From the NCBI GenBank assembly GCA_963971305.1, contig OZ020307.1, positions 61,253,702 to 61,317,701 of the forward strand: a DNA stretch of 64,000 nucleotides, read 5' to 3'. Below, one piece after another: positions 39,320 to 51,200 of this stretch. The translations under genes and the position numbers were made by a program. Position 1 is the stretch's first letter. Each line of letters opens with the position of its first letter. This stretch comes from Arcuatula senhousia (Eukaryota; Mollusca; Bivalvia; Mytilida; Mytilidae). The notes beneath the pieces were generated by a model. The model was given only the letters and a program-made list of their open reading frames with translations. It searched no databases and was not told the origin of the DNA.

Positions 39320-39707
39320 GCAAGCTCACAAAAGGATATTAAACCCCAGCTTCATATTGGACTCTTGTGTTGCCAAAATACCTCTAGCCAAATTTTCTCC
39401 ACTCCATGATATCGGAGAGCGATGAAAATTCTTCAAGCACATCCATATATGATGTACTCCCTTTTTGTAAAATTTTATCAAAATGCATTGAGCAGTTTAG
39501 GAGGAGTTGTGCTTACGAGGTCTCATATCAAATGCTGTATTTAAATAGTCTAAGTCCAATTATCTCTGCTGAATGAAATCCAAGAGCAATGAAAATTCTT
39601 CTTGCGCATATACATATGATGTACTAATTTCATGTAAAGATTAATCAAAATTAGTTGAGCAGTTTAGGAGGTAGCACTTGTGAGATATGTGGACAGACGG
39701 ATGGAGG

Positions 39708-39755
<48 letters not shown>

Positions 39756-39802
39756 GGGAGATTCCTATTTACCACCCAAACTTTGTTTACGGGGGTATAA
39801 TA
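39320..39802. mobile_element. Repeat with two ~180 bp units and (GACA)n tract
   Basis: Two related units carry cgatgaaaattcttc, catatatgatgtact and gagcagtttaggagg. They are followed by a gacggatgg stretch, a long (gaca)n run at 39708-39757 and an end acgggggtataata. Same design as the other elements here. The boundaries are approximate. Confidence 0.55.
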
Positions 39803-39837
39803 ATATAAAAAAATAAGAGGGCATTTAACATGTTTAA

Positions 39838-40303
39838 AGGGACATTAGATACCCTGCCAGGATATATCAATAGTTCATAAAATTTGATTTTTCAAAGTGG
39901 CCAATCTCAAAAATTATTTTCCAGATCATGCTGGAAATTGATCTTGAACTGTACTTAATTGTACTAAACAGCTGTGCAAAATATCATTCAAATCCCATGA
40001 CACGTTTTCAAGTTATCAGCCAGAAACTCAAAATGTCATGAAGTTTGATTTTTCAAAGTGGCCTATCTCGAAAACTATTTTTTGGATCATGCTAGAAATG
40101 GAATTCGACCTGTATTTTATTGTACATAACAGCTGTGCAAAATATCATTCAAATCCTTTGACACATTTTCAAGTTATTGGTGGGTAACCTTTAGGGGACG
40201 GACGGACTGACGGACGGACGGACGAATGGATGGACAGATGGACAGACACCGAAAAAAACTGAGGGTATAACATAATACCTTGGCACTTCATGTGGCGGGG
40301 TAT
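39838..40303. mobile_element. Repeat with two ~180 bp units and ACGG tract
   Basis: Two units share gaagtttgatttttcaaagtgg, written here only in part as tttgatttttcaaagtgg, and cagctgtgcaaaatatcatt. The ACGG tract is at about 40198-40230 (gacggacggactgacggacg), and the end is gtggcggggtataaa. It belongs to the same general class as the neighbours. Confidence 0.55.
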
Positions 40304-40381
40304 AAAATCATATGCAAAATGCATTAAGATGGGACAATACCAAATGAAGGGGCAATTTTTTTTCCAGATAGTTTGAACACT

Positions 40382-41527
40382 GAAAGATCTTGTTTAAAAT
40401 GCTGTTAAAATGCTCAATTTTGATGTTCTAAGCTTAAGGGCAATAACTCCTAAAAGGAAAGGTCCTAAAATGTTGACCCTATTACATATTTTGTAGATCT
40501 TGATCATGTGCTTAACAATATGCAATTTAAATTTCTCAAATATCCTGTATAGTTTTCAAGAAATTGAGCTAAACAGGTGCAAAAATTTGCAAAAAATCCA
40601 CAAAAAGGGCAATAACTCCTACATGTGTTGTTGGATTTTCTTCAAAATTTCAGAGCTGGTAGATCTTGAGGTGCTGATCACTTTTGTTACCAATCAAAAT
40701 TTTAAAATCTGTCACCGTTTTTGAGTTATTTGCAAAAAACTGCCTTTTACCCTTATGTTCTATTTTTAGCCGCAGTAGCCATGTTTTACAACCAATCAGA
40801 AATCCCCACATCAGTTCTATACACCTAATGCTAATAAAGAATAATACCAAGTGTCAGAGGAGTTAATGTTTTCAATGTAATGTGGAAATGCTGTTAAAAT
40901 GCTCAATTTTGACGTTCTAAGGGTAATAACTCCTAAAAGGAAAGGTCCTACAACATTGACCCTATAACATATTTTGTAGATCCTGATGTGCTTAACAATA
41001 TGCAATTTAGATTTCTCAAATATCCTGTATAGTTTTCAAGAAATTGAGCTAAACAGGTGCAAAATTTGCAAAAAATCCACAAAAAGGGCAATAACTCCTA
41101 CATGGGTTATTGGATTTTCTTCAAAATTTCAGGTTACATGTAGGTAGATCTAAAAGTGCTGATCACTTTAACCCTATGCCAGAATTTTGATATCTGTACC
41201 CGTTTTTGAGTTATTTGAATAAAACTGCATTTTACCCCTATGTTCTATTTTTAGCCATGGCGGCCATGTTTTATGACGAATCAAAAATCCCCACATCAGT
41301 TCTAAGCAAGTTTAATTGCAATTGGACTTATGGTGTCAGAGGAGTTAACGTTTTAAAAAGTTTACGGACGACGGAAGGACGACGGATGCCAAGTGATGAC
41401 AATAGCTCACACATGTCACATGACCGTTCGGGTCAGGTGAGCTAAAAAGTTTACGGACGATGGACAGACGACGGACGCCAAGTGATGACAATAGCTCACA
41501 TGACCCTTCAGGTCAGGTGAGCTAAAA
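40382..41527 (-). mobile_element. Family A-headed element with a different ~490 bp core, minus orientation
   Basis: Two direct copies of a ~490 bp core (40397-40885 and 40886-41350; shared aatgctgttaaaatgctc, gggcaataactcctacatg, aatccccacatcagttct) are followed by two head copies. Read on the minus strand the heads are tttttagctcacctgacc, the paired ggtcatgtgagct, and ggcgtccgtcgt, the same head as family A at 6203 and 14511. The core is unrelated to the family A core. Confidence 0.65.
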
Positions 41528-41949
41528 AGTCCAAATGACAAACACCCCAGTTAGATGTCATGATTATCTGGACTATACATGTACATGTTTAATTCATACA
41601 CGTGTATGCTTGACTATGAGAGCATGATCCACACCACTGTCGCCCAGGCCATCCTGGTGAAAAGCCAACTCATTACCAAATGAGCTAAAGTTTTACAACT
41701 CTACCTGAGTAGATAACTTGCAGTTTTATATTACCTTCTAGATCACAGGTATATTTAAATATTGACGCGTAACATACATGTATGATATTTTTGCTATAGG
41801 AATGTTCGCCGTGACGTCAGAGCTTACCTATATATGGAATATTTTTGGAGGGCAAAAAGACAATAAAATTGTGTTGAAAAACGTCTTTAAACTGTCATAA
41901 CTTTTTTTGTATTTCAAGATACATGTAATTAATAAAAAGCTACGCCGAG

Positions 41950-42897
41950 CGCAGCATGATACGACCGCAACAAGTTGAACCCTGTACATTGGAGGCCCAA
42001 TATGGATAGTCTATTGCTTTGGTCACATGCAGCCCATGGTGGACTTATAAAGCTTTTTTACACATGCAACCTATGGTGGACTTTAAAATGCATATTTGAC
42101 ACATATATATTTACAATAACATTTAATAGAAAAAAAATATATTTCTATATTCATTGACATTTTTGACACGATTAAGCCCCTTTTGGCCCTTTTTAAAAAA
42201 AGGTTAGGACCACAAAATGCAATAAAAAGCTTCCTTCAGTGTATATAATCATCATATTTAAACTTCATAACAATTGGCTGGCCCACTACAGATAAATTTC
42301 TTGTGTAAAACCATTTGCCTTGACCAACTTTTAAAAATGGTGTTTTTTGCCCCTTCGTCCCCTTATATCTCGAAAACAGTAAGAGATATTTCAAATCTGA
42401 TTGAAAAAGGCAGGCAGGGATTTTCACAAGGATTCCAATGAAAAAAAGATTTTGAAAATCGGACCACAAATAAAAAAGTTGATTTTTTGGGTGTGGCCCG
42501 TCTTTGGCCCCCTGTAGCAATGTAACGGTTCAATATACATCAAAACTATTTAAACATTTTGTTGACAGAATTTAATAAGGAATTCAATAAAAAAAGAATT
42601 TTCAAAATCAAATGAATAATAAACATTCTACAACAGTTTTGTCAATACACCCGTATTAGCCCCTTTTGGCCCCTTTTTCTGAAACGGTAGGGGCCAGAAA
42701 CCCCAAATACAATAGGAACCTTCCTCTAGTGGTAACAAACATCATATAAAAATTTCATAACAATTGGTCAATATTTACTCAAGTTATCGCACGGAAACCA
42801 AATGTCCCCAGACGACGACGATGACAACAACGACAACGACGACGACGACGACAGCATCATACCATTATACGTCCGCAAATTTTTTGCGGTCGTATAA
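41950..42897. mobile_element. Repeat with atacgaccgca inverted ends and (GAC)n tract
   Basis: The left atacgaccgcaa (about 41960) and right ttgcggtcgtat (about 42885) ends are inverse. Inside are related units with gccccttttggccc and tcataacaattgg, and a (gacgac)n tract at 42811-42852. It has no credible open frame. Confidence 0.6.
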
Positions 42898-43616
42898 AAA
42901 ATTCTTTTGGTTCTACAATTTTCAGAAAAAGATCGTTTTTGTAGTGCATTTTGCAAATAAATATTCAGTGGTTCTAATGATCGAAATTTGGTTGATTTAA
43001 AATTTTCAACAAAAATTTACTTGGTGCAGAAACAATTTTGCAGAAAATTTATTTTTAAAGCTATATTTTTAAAATTACTTGTGGTTAATATGAATAAATT
43101 CTTCTTCCCAGAACCGTTTACAGAACCAATTTATCTTATCTATCAAAAAAGTTATGAGGATTTGAAATTTGGGGAAATTATCCTATCAATCGATGTTTGT
43201 TTATTGCACTGTTTATTGCCATCCAATTTGACACTTCATGAGATGCAAATTAGTGAATATGACTGTGACATCACTAATGAGATTGGCGAACACTCCTATT
43301 GTTTAACATAAAATACTCTCTTTGGTCACAAAAATTATTTTGGTGCTAATTGTCTCTTTTCTGATGCTATATGTTGGTTAATTTGGAACACAGTCCCACA
43401 TATGTAGAAGCTTCCAAAAGTTAATGCTTTGGGGTTTTTTTTCTAACTGATGTGCCAAGTGGGCGCAAGATCATCAGACGTCTGGGGTTTTTGTCATTTT
43501 GACTTTTTCAGATACCCAGCCGTAGAAAGCAAATGTCAAAAGTCATAAAAAGCTTCCAATACAGCATAATTATTTGAGCTATAGAGACTGAGGCTGAGTG
43601 AGCAAAGAAAGCGACT

Positions 43617-43705
43617 AATTTGCGGGCATGTGGGCATGCGGGTCTGCGGGCATGCGGGTCTGCGAGCATGCAGGTCTGCAGGTATGCAAGCATGTGGGTC
43701 AATGT
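43617..43705. repeat. Minisatellite, gcgggcatgcgggtct-type
   Basis: About six degenerate units of 14-16 bases around gcgggcatgcgggtctgc. An inverse copy of both the array and its flank lies at 44725-44790. Confidence 0.7.
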
Positions 43706-44724
43706 TGTATTTAGCATGATGGTTAAAACAATTGAACACTCATTTATATATATAAGTAGATCATTATTGATATGTGATATCAATACCTGCTTAGACAATA
43801 TTGACATGTGGAATAAAAGTTACATAATCAAACATGCATGAAACTCTAAAAATATATGTGAACATGAATTGTGACAAGAATGGAATTAGAGGATCCCCCA
43901 CGCATCAAACAATGCTGATTTTTTAACTAGATCAAGGTATTAGTGGTATAAACATTTGTTGTAAATTCCATAAATTTAAAATCTGTCAACATCTGTAGGG
44001 ATGAGAGTGTTTACAAGGTAAATTTTGAAAAAAAACAGTCATTTTTATGGTCAAAGTCCCATATAACTCCTATATACAAAATAAACTACCGAACTTAAAG
44101 AACACACAAGATATGACAAGGACAAAGTAATGTCTCGGCAAAGAATGTGGCGGGGTTAAACTAGTTTAAGTTTTAAACTAGATCCAACCTTGCAATATTG
44201 ATAAGCTGCAGCACAAAGTACACATATAAAACACACTGTAAATCACAATCATTAAAAAAGAGAGTACCTGACACGAAAACAGCAAGAAAGGTATTGGTTC
44301 CATAAGGTGGAATTTACATTTTGGTCTGTCAGACATCCCCTTTCAGTTTTACGACTTATTTATTTTTTCTCCCATAGGGTCGAGTAACAAATATACATGT
44401 ATATTTATTAGTAGGTTTTTCATTATTTAGAAATTGTGAAACTCGTGGTAAATTATTTCCAGATGTGAATCATTTGATACTTGTGCAAGGTTATTAAAAG
44501 CAATTACTTTAATTATTATAAGATCAGCATGACATTCCCAAATTCTATAAAAACAAAACAATGCCTGTCAGTACTGTTAAAAAATTTTTCAGATTATATA
44601 ATTATAATAAATAAATTGATTGTTGATCAATGCGTTTCGTTTTTGAGGATCAATAATCAATTGGGCAAACTAAAACCTTATAATAATAATACTAATATAT
44701 TAATTATATTCCGTTTTTCATATA

Positions 44725-44815
44725 GCCACATACCCGCATGCCTGCATGCTCGCATACCCGCATACCCGCATGCCCAAATGCCCGCAAAATAGCTACTCTG
44801 GTGAGCAAAAGGCAA
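44725..44815. repeat. Inverse copy of the 43617 minisatellite
   Basis: The cacatacccgcatgcctgc... units read on the minus strand as gcgggcatttgggcatgcggg, and the flank (tttgctcaccagagtagc) also resembles the 43590 flank. The two arrays may be the inverted ends of one ~1.2 kb element. Confidence 0.6.
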
Positions 44816-45211
44816 CACTGAGTAAAATTAAAAACTAAATTTTCTGTATTTGTGATTTTTCTTCTTTACTTTAGACACTTTAGGTAAAATTGTGTAAGAA
44901 ATTGCTATTTTAAAAAATCAAAGGATAGGAGATACAATTACTTAAAATATCTATCTTTACTCAACACAAAGACAAGTCACAACCTCAGTCCTTATTTTTT
45001 TCAAATTTCGTTCCAAATTCAAGGGAGCTTACTGATGTTACTCGCACTTTATCGTTAAATGTAACATTATTGATCATTGGATAAGCTAAATATCACATCC
45101 AATCAAAATTGTCGTCTCAGTGGTTGCTTGGATTTAATGTCAACATGGAAAAAATGTGAAACACTTGTAACCTGTTTGAGAGGTGTACATACAACATCTA
45201 AAGTCTGAATA

Positions 45212-48200
45212 ATGGCAACACAAATTTCAAACCCACCTGACAATTATCCCAAAGCTGTGTACAATGTTGGTGTCAATGCTACTCCTAATTCCAGTGCAGA
45301 ACATCAGCTGTTAATGAATGCTATTAGCACATGTGCATACCAGCTTATTCAACAACTGTTAGATAAAGATGCCTCAATATTACATGAACCAGGTTAATTT
45401 TGCATGTTTCTGTAACCAGTCATACGTGATCTCTGACCCCCTTTCCTCCGCTTTGGTGTGTCATGCAAAGGATGCATATTTTCATATGAAAATGAACGTA
45501 ACAGGAGCTTGTGCCTAAAATTTATCCTTAGATATTCTACAAGCTAAAATAAGTTTCAAAATGTTAATTGTGTGATAAATTGAAACATTTTTCATTTGAA
45601 ATTAAAAACAAACTATCTTTTCTTGTGGGTCATGTGTGCCGGTTGTTAAGCCAAATTAATACAGAAATGGTCAGGTTAAGTACAAGTGCCAAGCAAGCTA
45701 GATAGATTGATTGACCAGGGTTTCCGCTGGCGTGGGCCATTGGCCCTATTTTTTCAATTCTGGCCCAACAAAGTGGCCCAAAATATTGGTTCCGTATTTT
45801 GATCAACAATGTCATTTTCATGTCATTCAAACTGACAACAAATTTCACTATGAAGCCCTAACTATATATTGATTTATGACCCAAGCTAACACCGTTAATT
45901 AACTGTCAATTGTGTAAAGGGGTCAAAATAACAGGTGCTTGACCATTGCTGATTGATTAGGATTAATTGATAGAAATCAATCATGAATGCAATACAATTC
46001 CAATACAATTGACCAATCAGGTAATAGTTTATTTTTATATCAGCTGATTTAAATGGCAATTCACGTGCTCTGACCATGTTGACCAAATGATAAATATTCT
46101 TGTGTAAATTTATATCAGAAAAACATAGATGAAAGGATTTACCTTCATGAAATTATTTTATTAAGAACATCCTGTAATCCAAACACATCATTTTTCATGC
46201 ATCAAATTGAGATCAGATGAAAGAACTTTGTTTACATATTTACGATCTCAGTCTCCTCTGTAATACCCTCCTTTTGATAGGAGCACCTCCATAACAGGGG
46301 AGTACTGTGGTTTAGTGGAGTTCCAATGATTGATTTATTTTGTTAAAACAAGTTTTTTTTATTATATTATTTTTTTTGCCCATTATAACAAAAACAAAAA
46401 ATTCTAAAAAGATCTGTAGTACATTAAAAAAACATTATGAGTTTGTTAAATCTTAATATGATTAACTATGATCAATTCAACAAATGTTTAAATATATATT
46501 ATAGAACAAAATAATAACTGCTGTAATCTGTGTGCTTTCCTTGGTGCTGAAAATATAATATTAATAATGATTTTCGGCCAAAACTTAAAAAAAAATATTG
46601 GCCCAATGTCATTTACACAATGTATGTTGGCCCAAAAAATATGCATTTGGCCCAAGGGATGGCCCAAAGCAAAATACACCCAGAGGAAACCCTGTTGACC
46701 TATTAAAGCTCAAACAAGCTTTAAATTATTATCTCCCTATGCTGTTTTTTTTTGTTGACAAATACACCTCTCAAACAGCTGATATCTCAACCCTGGTTAA
46801 CAAAAGAAGTCCGTTCTTTATCAAGACGGAAGGAAAAACTGTACAAAAGGGCCAAACAAACCAACAAGGCAAAAGACTGGCAAAAATACAAAGAAACTCA
46901 CCAAAAAGAAGTGTAGAGAGGGATACAACTCCAATGTAAACACCATTGTATGCAGGGATGAGGCAAGCCCAAAGATGTTCTGGAACTACATCAAGAACAT
47001 GAAAAACGACAGATGCGGAGTTGCCCCACTAAAGCGGAACAGTGTCACCCTCAGCGATAGCACTACCAAGGCCAATATTCTAAACTCCCAGTTTTCTTCT
47101 GTTTTTACATCTGAAGACATCATCAACTTACATGTACCAAAACTAGGCAAGAGCAACACACCAGACATCCCAGAAATTACTATACCCTCACTAGGCTTCT
47201 GGTCCTTTCTGTGTACAACATGGCTTTCGCAAGCAAAGGTCCTGCGAGACCCAGTTAATACTTACCATCAACCACTTAGCTACTGCATTGGACAATGGCC
47301 AACAGATAGATGGTTTCCTACTGGACTTCAGCAAGGCCTTCGGCAAGGTCCCTCACCAACAGCTACTTGCGAAAATGAACCACTACGGTGTGCAGAACAA
47401 CATTCTTTCCTGAATCAAGGAACAAGAAAAACGACATGTGCGGAGTTGCCCCACTAAAGCGGAACAGTGTCACCCTCAGCGATAGCACTACCAAGGCCAA
47501 TATTCTAAACTCCCAGTTTTCTTCTGTTTTTACATCTGAAGACATCATCAACTTACATGTACCAAAACTAGGCAAGAGCAACACACCAGACATCCCAGAA
47601 ATTACTCTCCACTGTAATGGGGTCACCAAGTTGCTATCCAGACTATACCCACACTAGGCTTCTGGTCCTGACGGCATCCCAGCCCGCCTACTCAAAGAAA
47701 CAGCCGAAGAGATCACCCCAGCTCTGCAGCTAATATTCCAGACCTCCATCAACCAGGGTAAGATCCCATCTGACTGGAAAACAGCCACAGTTGCGCCAGT
47801 TTTCAAAAAGGGAGATAGAAGCCAACCCTCCAACTACAGGCCGATATCCTCAACTTCCATAAGTTGTAAAATCCTGGAGCACATCATCCACAGCAGTGTC
47901 CTCTCTCATCTAAAAAACCACAACATCCTTTCTGCATACAACAGGGCTTTCGCAAGCAAAGGTCCTGCGAGACCCAGTTAATACTTACCATCAACCACTT
48001 AGCTACTGCATTGGACAATGGCCAACAGATAGATGGTTTCCTACTGGACTTCAGCAAGGCCTTCGGCAAGGTCCCTCACCAACGGCTACTTGCGAAAATG
48101 AACCACTACGGTGTGCAGAACAACATTCTTTCCTGAATCAAGGACTTCCTATCAGATTGCACCCAGACTGTCATATTAGAAGGGAAATCATCCTGTACCA

Positions 48201-51200
48201 ATCCAGTCATGTCAGGAGTGCCACAAGGAACCGTCCTCGGCCCACTACTATTTCTGGCCTATATAAATGACATGCCAAGTTATGCCAAATCTAAGACTCG
48301 CCTCTTTGCCAACGACTGCCTCATGTACAGGAAGGTCAGCATCATCGATGACTGCAATCTACTACAAGAACTGGACAATCTAATCAAATGGGAACAACAA
48401 TGGCAGATGCAATTCAACCCAGACAAATGCGAAGTTTTAACCATCACTAAAAAGAGAATTCCACTTCACCACAACTACACCATCCATGGTCACTCACTCC
48501 AGCATGTAGACTCTGCTAAATATTTAGGCCTCAACATCTCTAAAAACCTGTCCTGGAATACTAACGCCGATGCTGTCACTTAGAAGGCAAATAACACCCT
48601 AGCCTTCTTACGCAGAAACATCAGCTCATGTCCCCAATCAGCCAAGGAACGTGCCTTCACCACCTTTGTATGTCCCACACTCGAATATGCTGCTGCAGTC
48701 TGGGACCCACCTACCCAGACTCACCCAGAACATCACTGCACTAGAGAGAGTCCAGCGAAGGGGTGCAAGGTTTGTTACCAGTGACTACAGGGCCTGGCCA
48801 ACACCACCATCTCTGTCTAAATTTGTCTCCAGCCTGTTTTTAATAGTAAAATATGGAACGTTTTAGCTGTATATAGCGGAGCTGTTTTATTGAGTCACTG
48901 ACAACAGTGCGAATATACTCAAACCTGAGTCCAGCACTTACAGAAGATGATGATGATGATCTATATCTGTTTTAATTCGGTTCAGTGCAAGATGAAACTT
49001 TCTCACAACTTTAATTCAACATTCCAGGACAAAGAAACATCTAAATGTCAAAATTTACCATATATACTTTTTAAGAGTTAATTGCATTGGACTTAAGGCA
49101 AAACCCAATTTTCAGTGGTACATGTAGAAGTGAAATAATATGGTTGCATATTGGCAATGAGCACTTTGAAACAAGAATCTATAACCTCATGATGCACAGG
49201 GAAGATTTAAAAAGATAAGCAATGTATGTTTTGTTAGACTAATGTTTTGTCAGAAACAACAAAGGGAGATAATAATTTATAACTTAATCAAACATTACTA
49301 CCATGACTAGTAGCTCAATTGATATACCTAACTCATTTGGCACTTGTACCTAACCTGACAGTGGGAGAAAAGTCCTATTTCTTTCATTTTATAGAAAACT
49401 GTAACTGATTTTTACAAATAGTACCAAAAAATGTAGGGGAAGATCCTACAGGATATAAGTACAAAATGTACATATGTGGCTAAATTTCCTGACCCTATTC
49501 ATCCTTCTTCTTCCAGTGGCAGTCAAAACTTGTTTCCCCATGACCTTTTCCACATCTAGCCGTATCATCATGCATGTACATATTCATTTTATGACCTCTT
49601 TTATGTTAATCTCATGATATAGCCTAATTTGTGCTGCTCAAGTGTACATTAATTGTAAAGCTATATATAACCTGAAGAATGTAGTTTATATGTATGTGTT
49701 ATTTCTTTTTGTGGACATGATCATAAATATTTTTTTTAGGCAGGGTTATTTTTCATTTTCATTTGATCCTGAATTTTACATGTATATGAAAAAAAACCAA
49801 CAAACATTATATTGAACTATACGTTTACTAAGGTTTTTGTCATTATTTCAGGTTGGCATGGACAAACTGCTTTACACAAAGCATGTCTGATTGGAGACTT
49901 CGATACTGTCAGCATGCTGTTACGTTATGGAGCTGATCCTAATGCAAAGAATGAATACGATGAAACACCGCTACATTATGCATGTAAACGTGGTGTCCCA
50001 GTCATCATAAATTTGCTTCTAAAAAATGGTGGGAACTTGGATGCTGTTGATAAGAATGGGAACAGTATGTGCCATCATGCTGCACAGACAGGAAGTGTGT
50101 AAGTTTAAACATGCATACAGGAATTAGATAGATCTAATTCCTTGGTTTAAAGGAATTTTGACAAAGATCATGTTTCTTTTATACCTAATGTTTGTTTCAA
50201 TGTCCATCAGAGTTTCCAGATAAAATGATAACATTACAACAGATTTGATTAAAATTTTGTACAGCTGGGAAGAATATCAAAATAAAAGGCATTAAGTTCT
50301 GTTTTAAGCAAATGAAAAAAAAAAAAAATGATTTGGACCAGGGTACAGCATAATTTCTTATTAGAAATTTTTTGACACTTTTTATGCAAGAGTAGTTTAC
50401 TTATACAGTTTGTCTCAATTAAAGATGTCTTAACTAGTTACATACTTTTAGAAAAAATAAGTGAATCTCTCTGAAACTGTCTGAATTATTATATCTGTAC
50501 AGTGGAAAGAATATTGTGAGTTTTGTACGGAGCCCGGATAGGGACATACAAAGAAAAAAAAATATGTTGTGCGCACATTATATTATATTGTGTGCACAAC
50601 ATATTTTTTTTCTTTTTATGTCCCTATCTGGGCTCCGTAGTTTTGATACAACAGACTGATTATTTTTTTTAATTTCAAGCAATTTAATACCAGTATTAAT
50701 GAGTAAAAAAAAAATTAATCTTCTGATGGCAAATTTTGTCTTTTTAACAGGTACTCCTTGGCCTTCCTGTTTACTCAGCAATCTAATTATCAAACCATAA
50801 ACAAGAATCTACAGCTTCCACTTCACATAACCTGTCAATTTGGACATGTTGATGCCTTCAAATATCTCTTGAAAAAAGAAGTAAGTTGGGGGAGGGTCTG
50901 ACTACCAAACCATAAACAAGAATCTACAGCTTCCAATTCACATAACCTGTCAGTTTGGTCATGTTGATGCCTACAAATATCTCCCAAAAAAAGAAGTAAG
51001 TTGGAGGGGGGGGGGTCTGACTATTAATCTACAGCTTCATCTACAGCTTCCATTTCACATGTCAATTTGGACATGTTGATGACTTCAAATATCTCCCATA
51101 GAAAGAAGTAAGGTTGTTGAGTAAAAGATTTTTAAAGGAATAAGTATTTTTAATATTTGCTAAATTGAACTAGTGATTTTACTGTAAAACATGCAGGACA

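Larger units (their letters stand above)
39215..45211. other. Repeat-rich region between divergent LARP7 and DHHC genes
   Basis: About 6 kb that must contain both promoters. Minus-strand reading upstream of the LARP7 ATG shows an acceptor-like tag at 39252-39254, so LARP7 may have a 5' UTR intron and a start further right. A perfect CRE-type palindrome (tgacgtca) lies at 41812-41819. The remainder is mostly repeats listed separately. I see no TATA box I would stand behind. Confidence 0.5.

Noticed and set aside
42988..43311. 107-codon open frame in the LARP7-DHHC interval
   Set aside because: AT-rich, low-complexity residue use, no family resemblance, no splice or start context.
44481..44792. 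103-codon frame ending in a HARIPAYPHA-like run
   Set aside because: The run is the translation of the inverted minisatellite and the rest is AT-rich intergenic DNA.
46598..46939. 113-codon frame running into the retrotransposon
   Set aside because: It joins the right end of the TIR element to the start of the reverse-transcriptase relic; there is no real start there.
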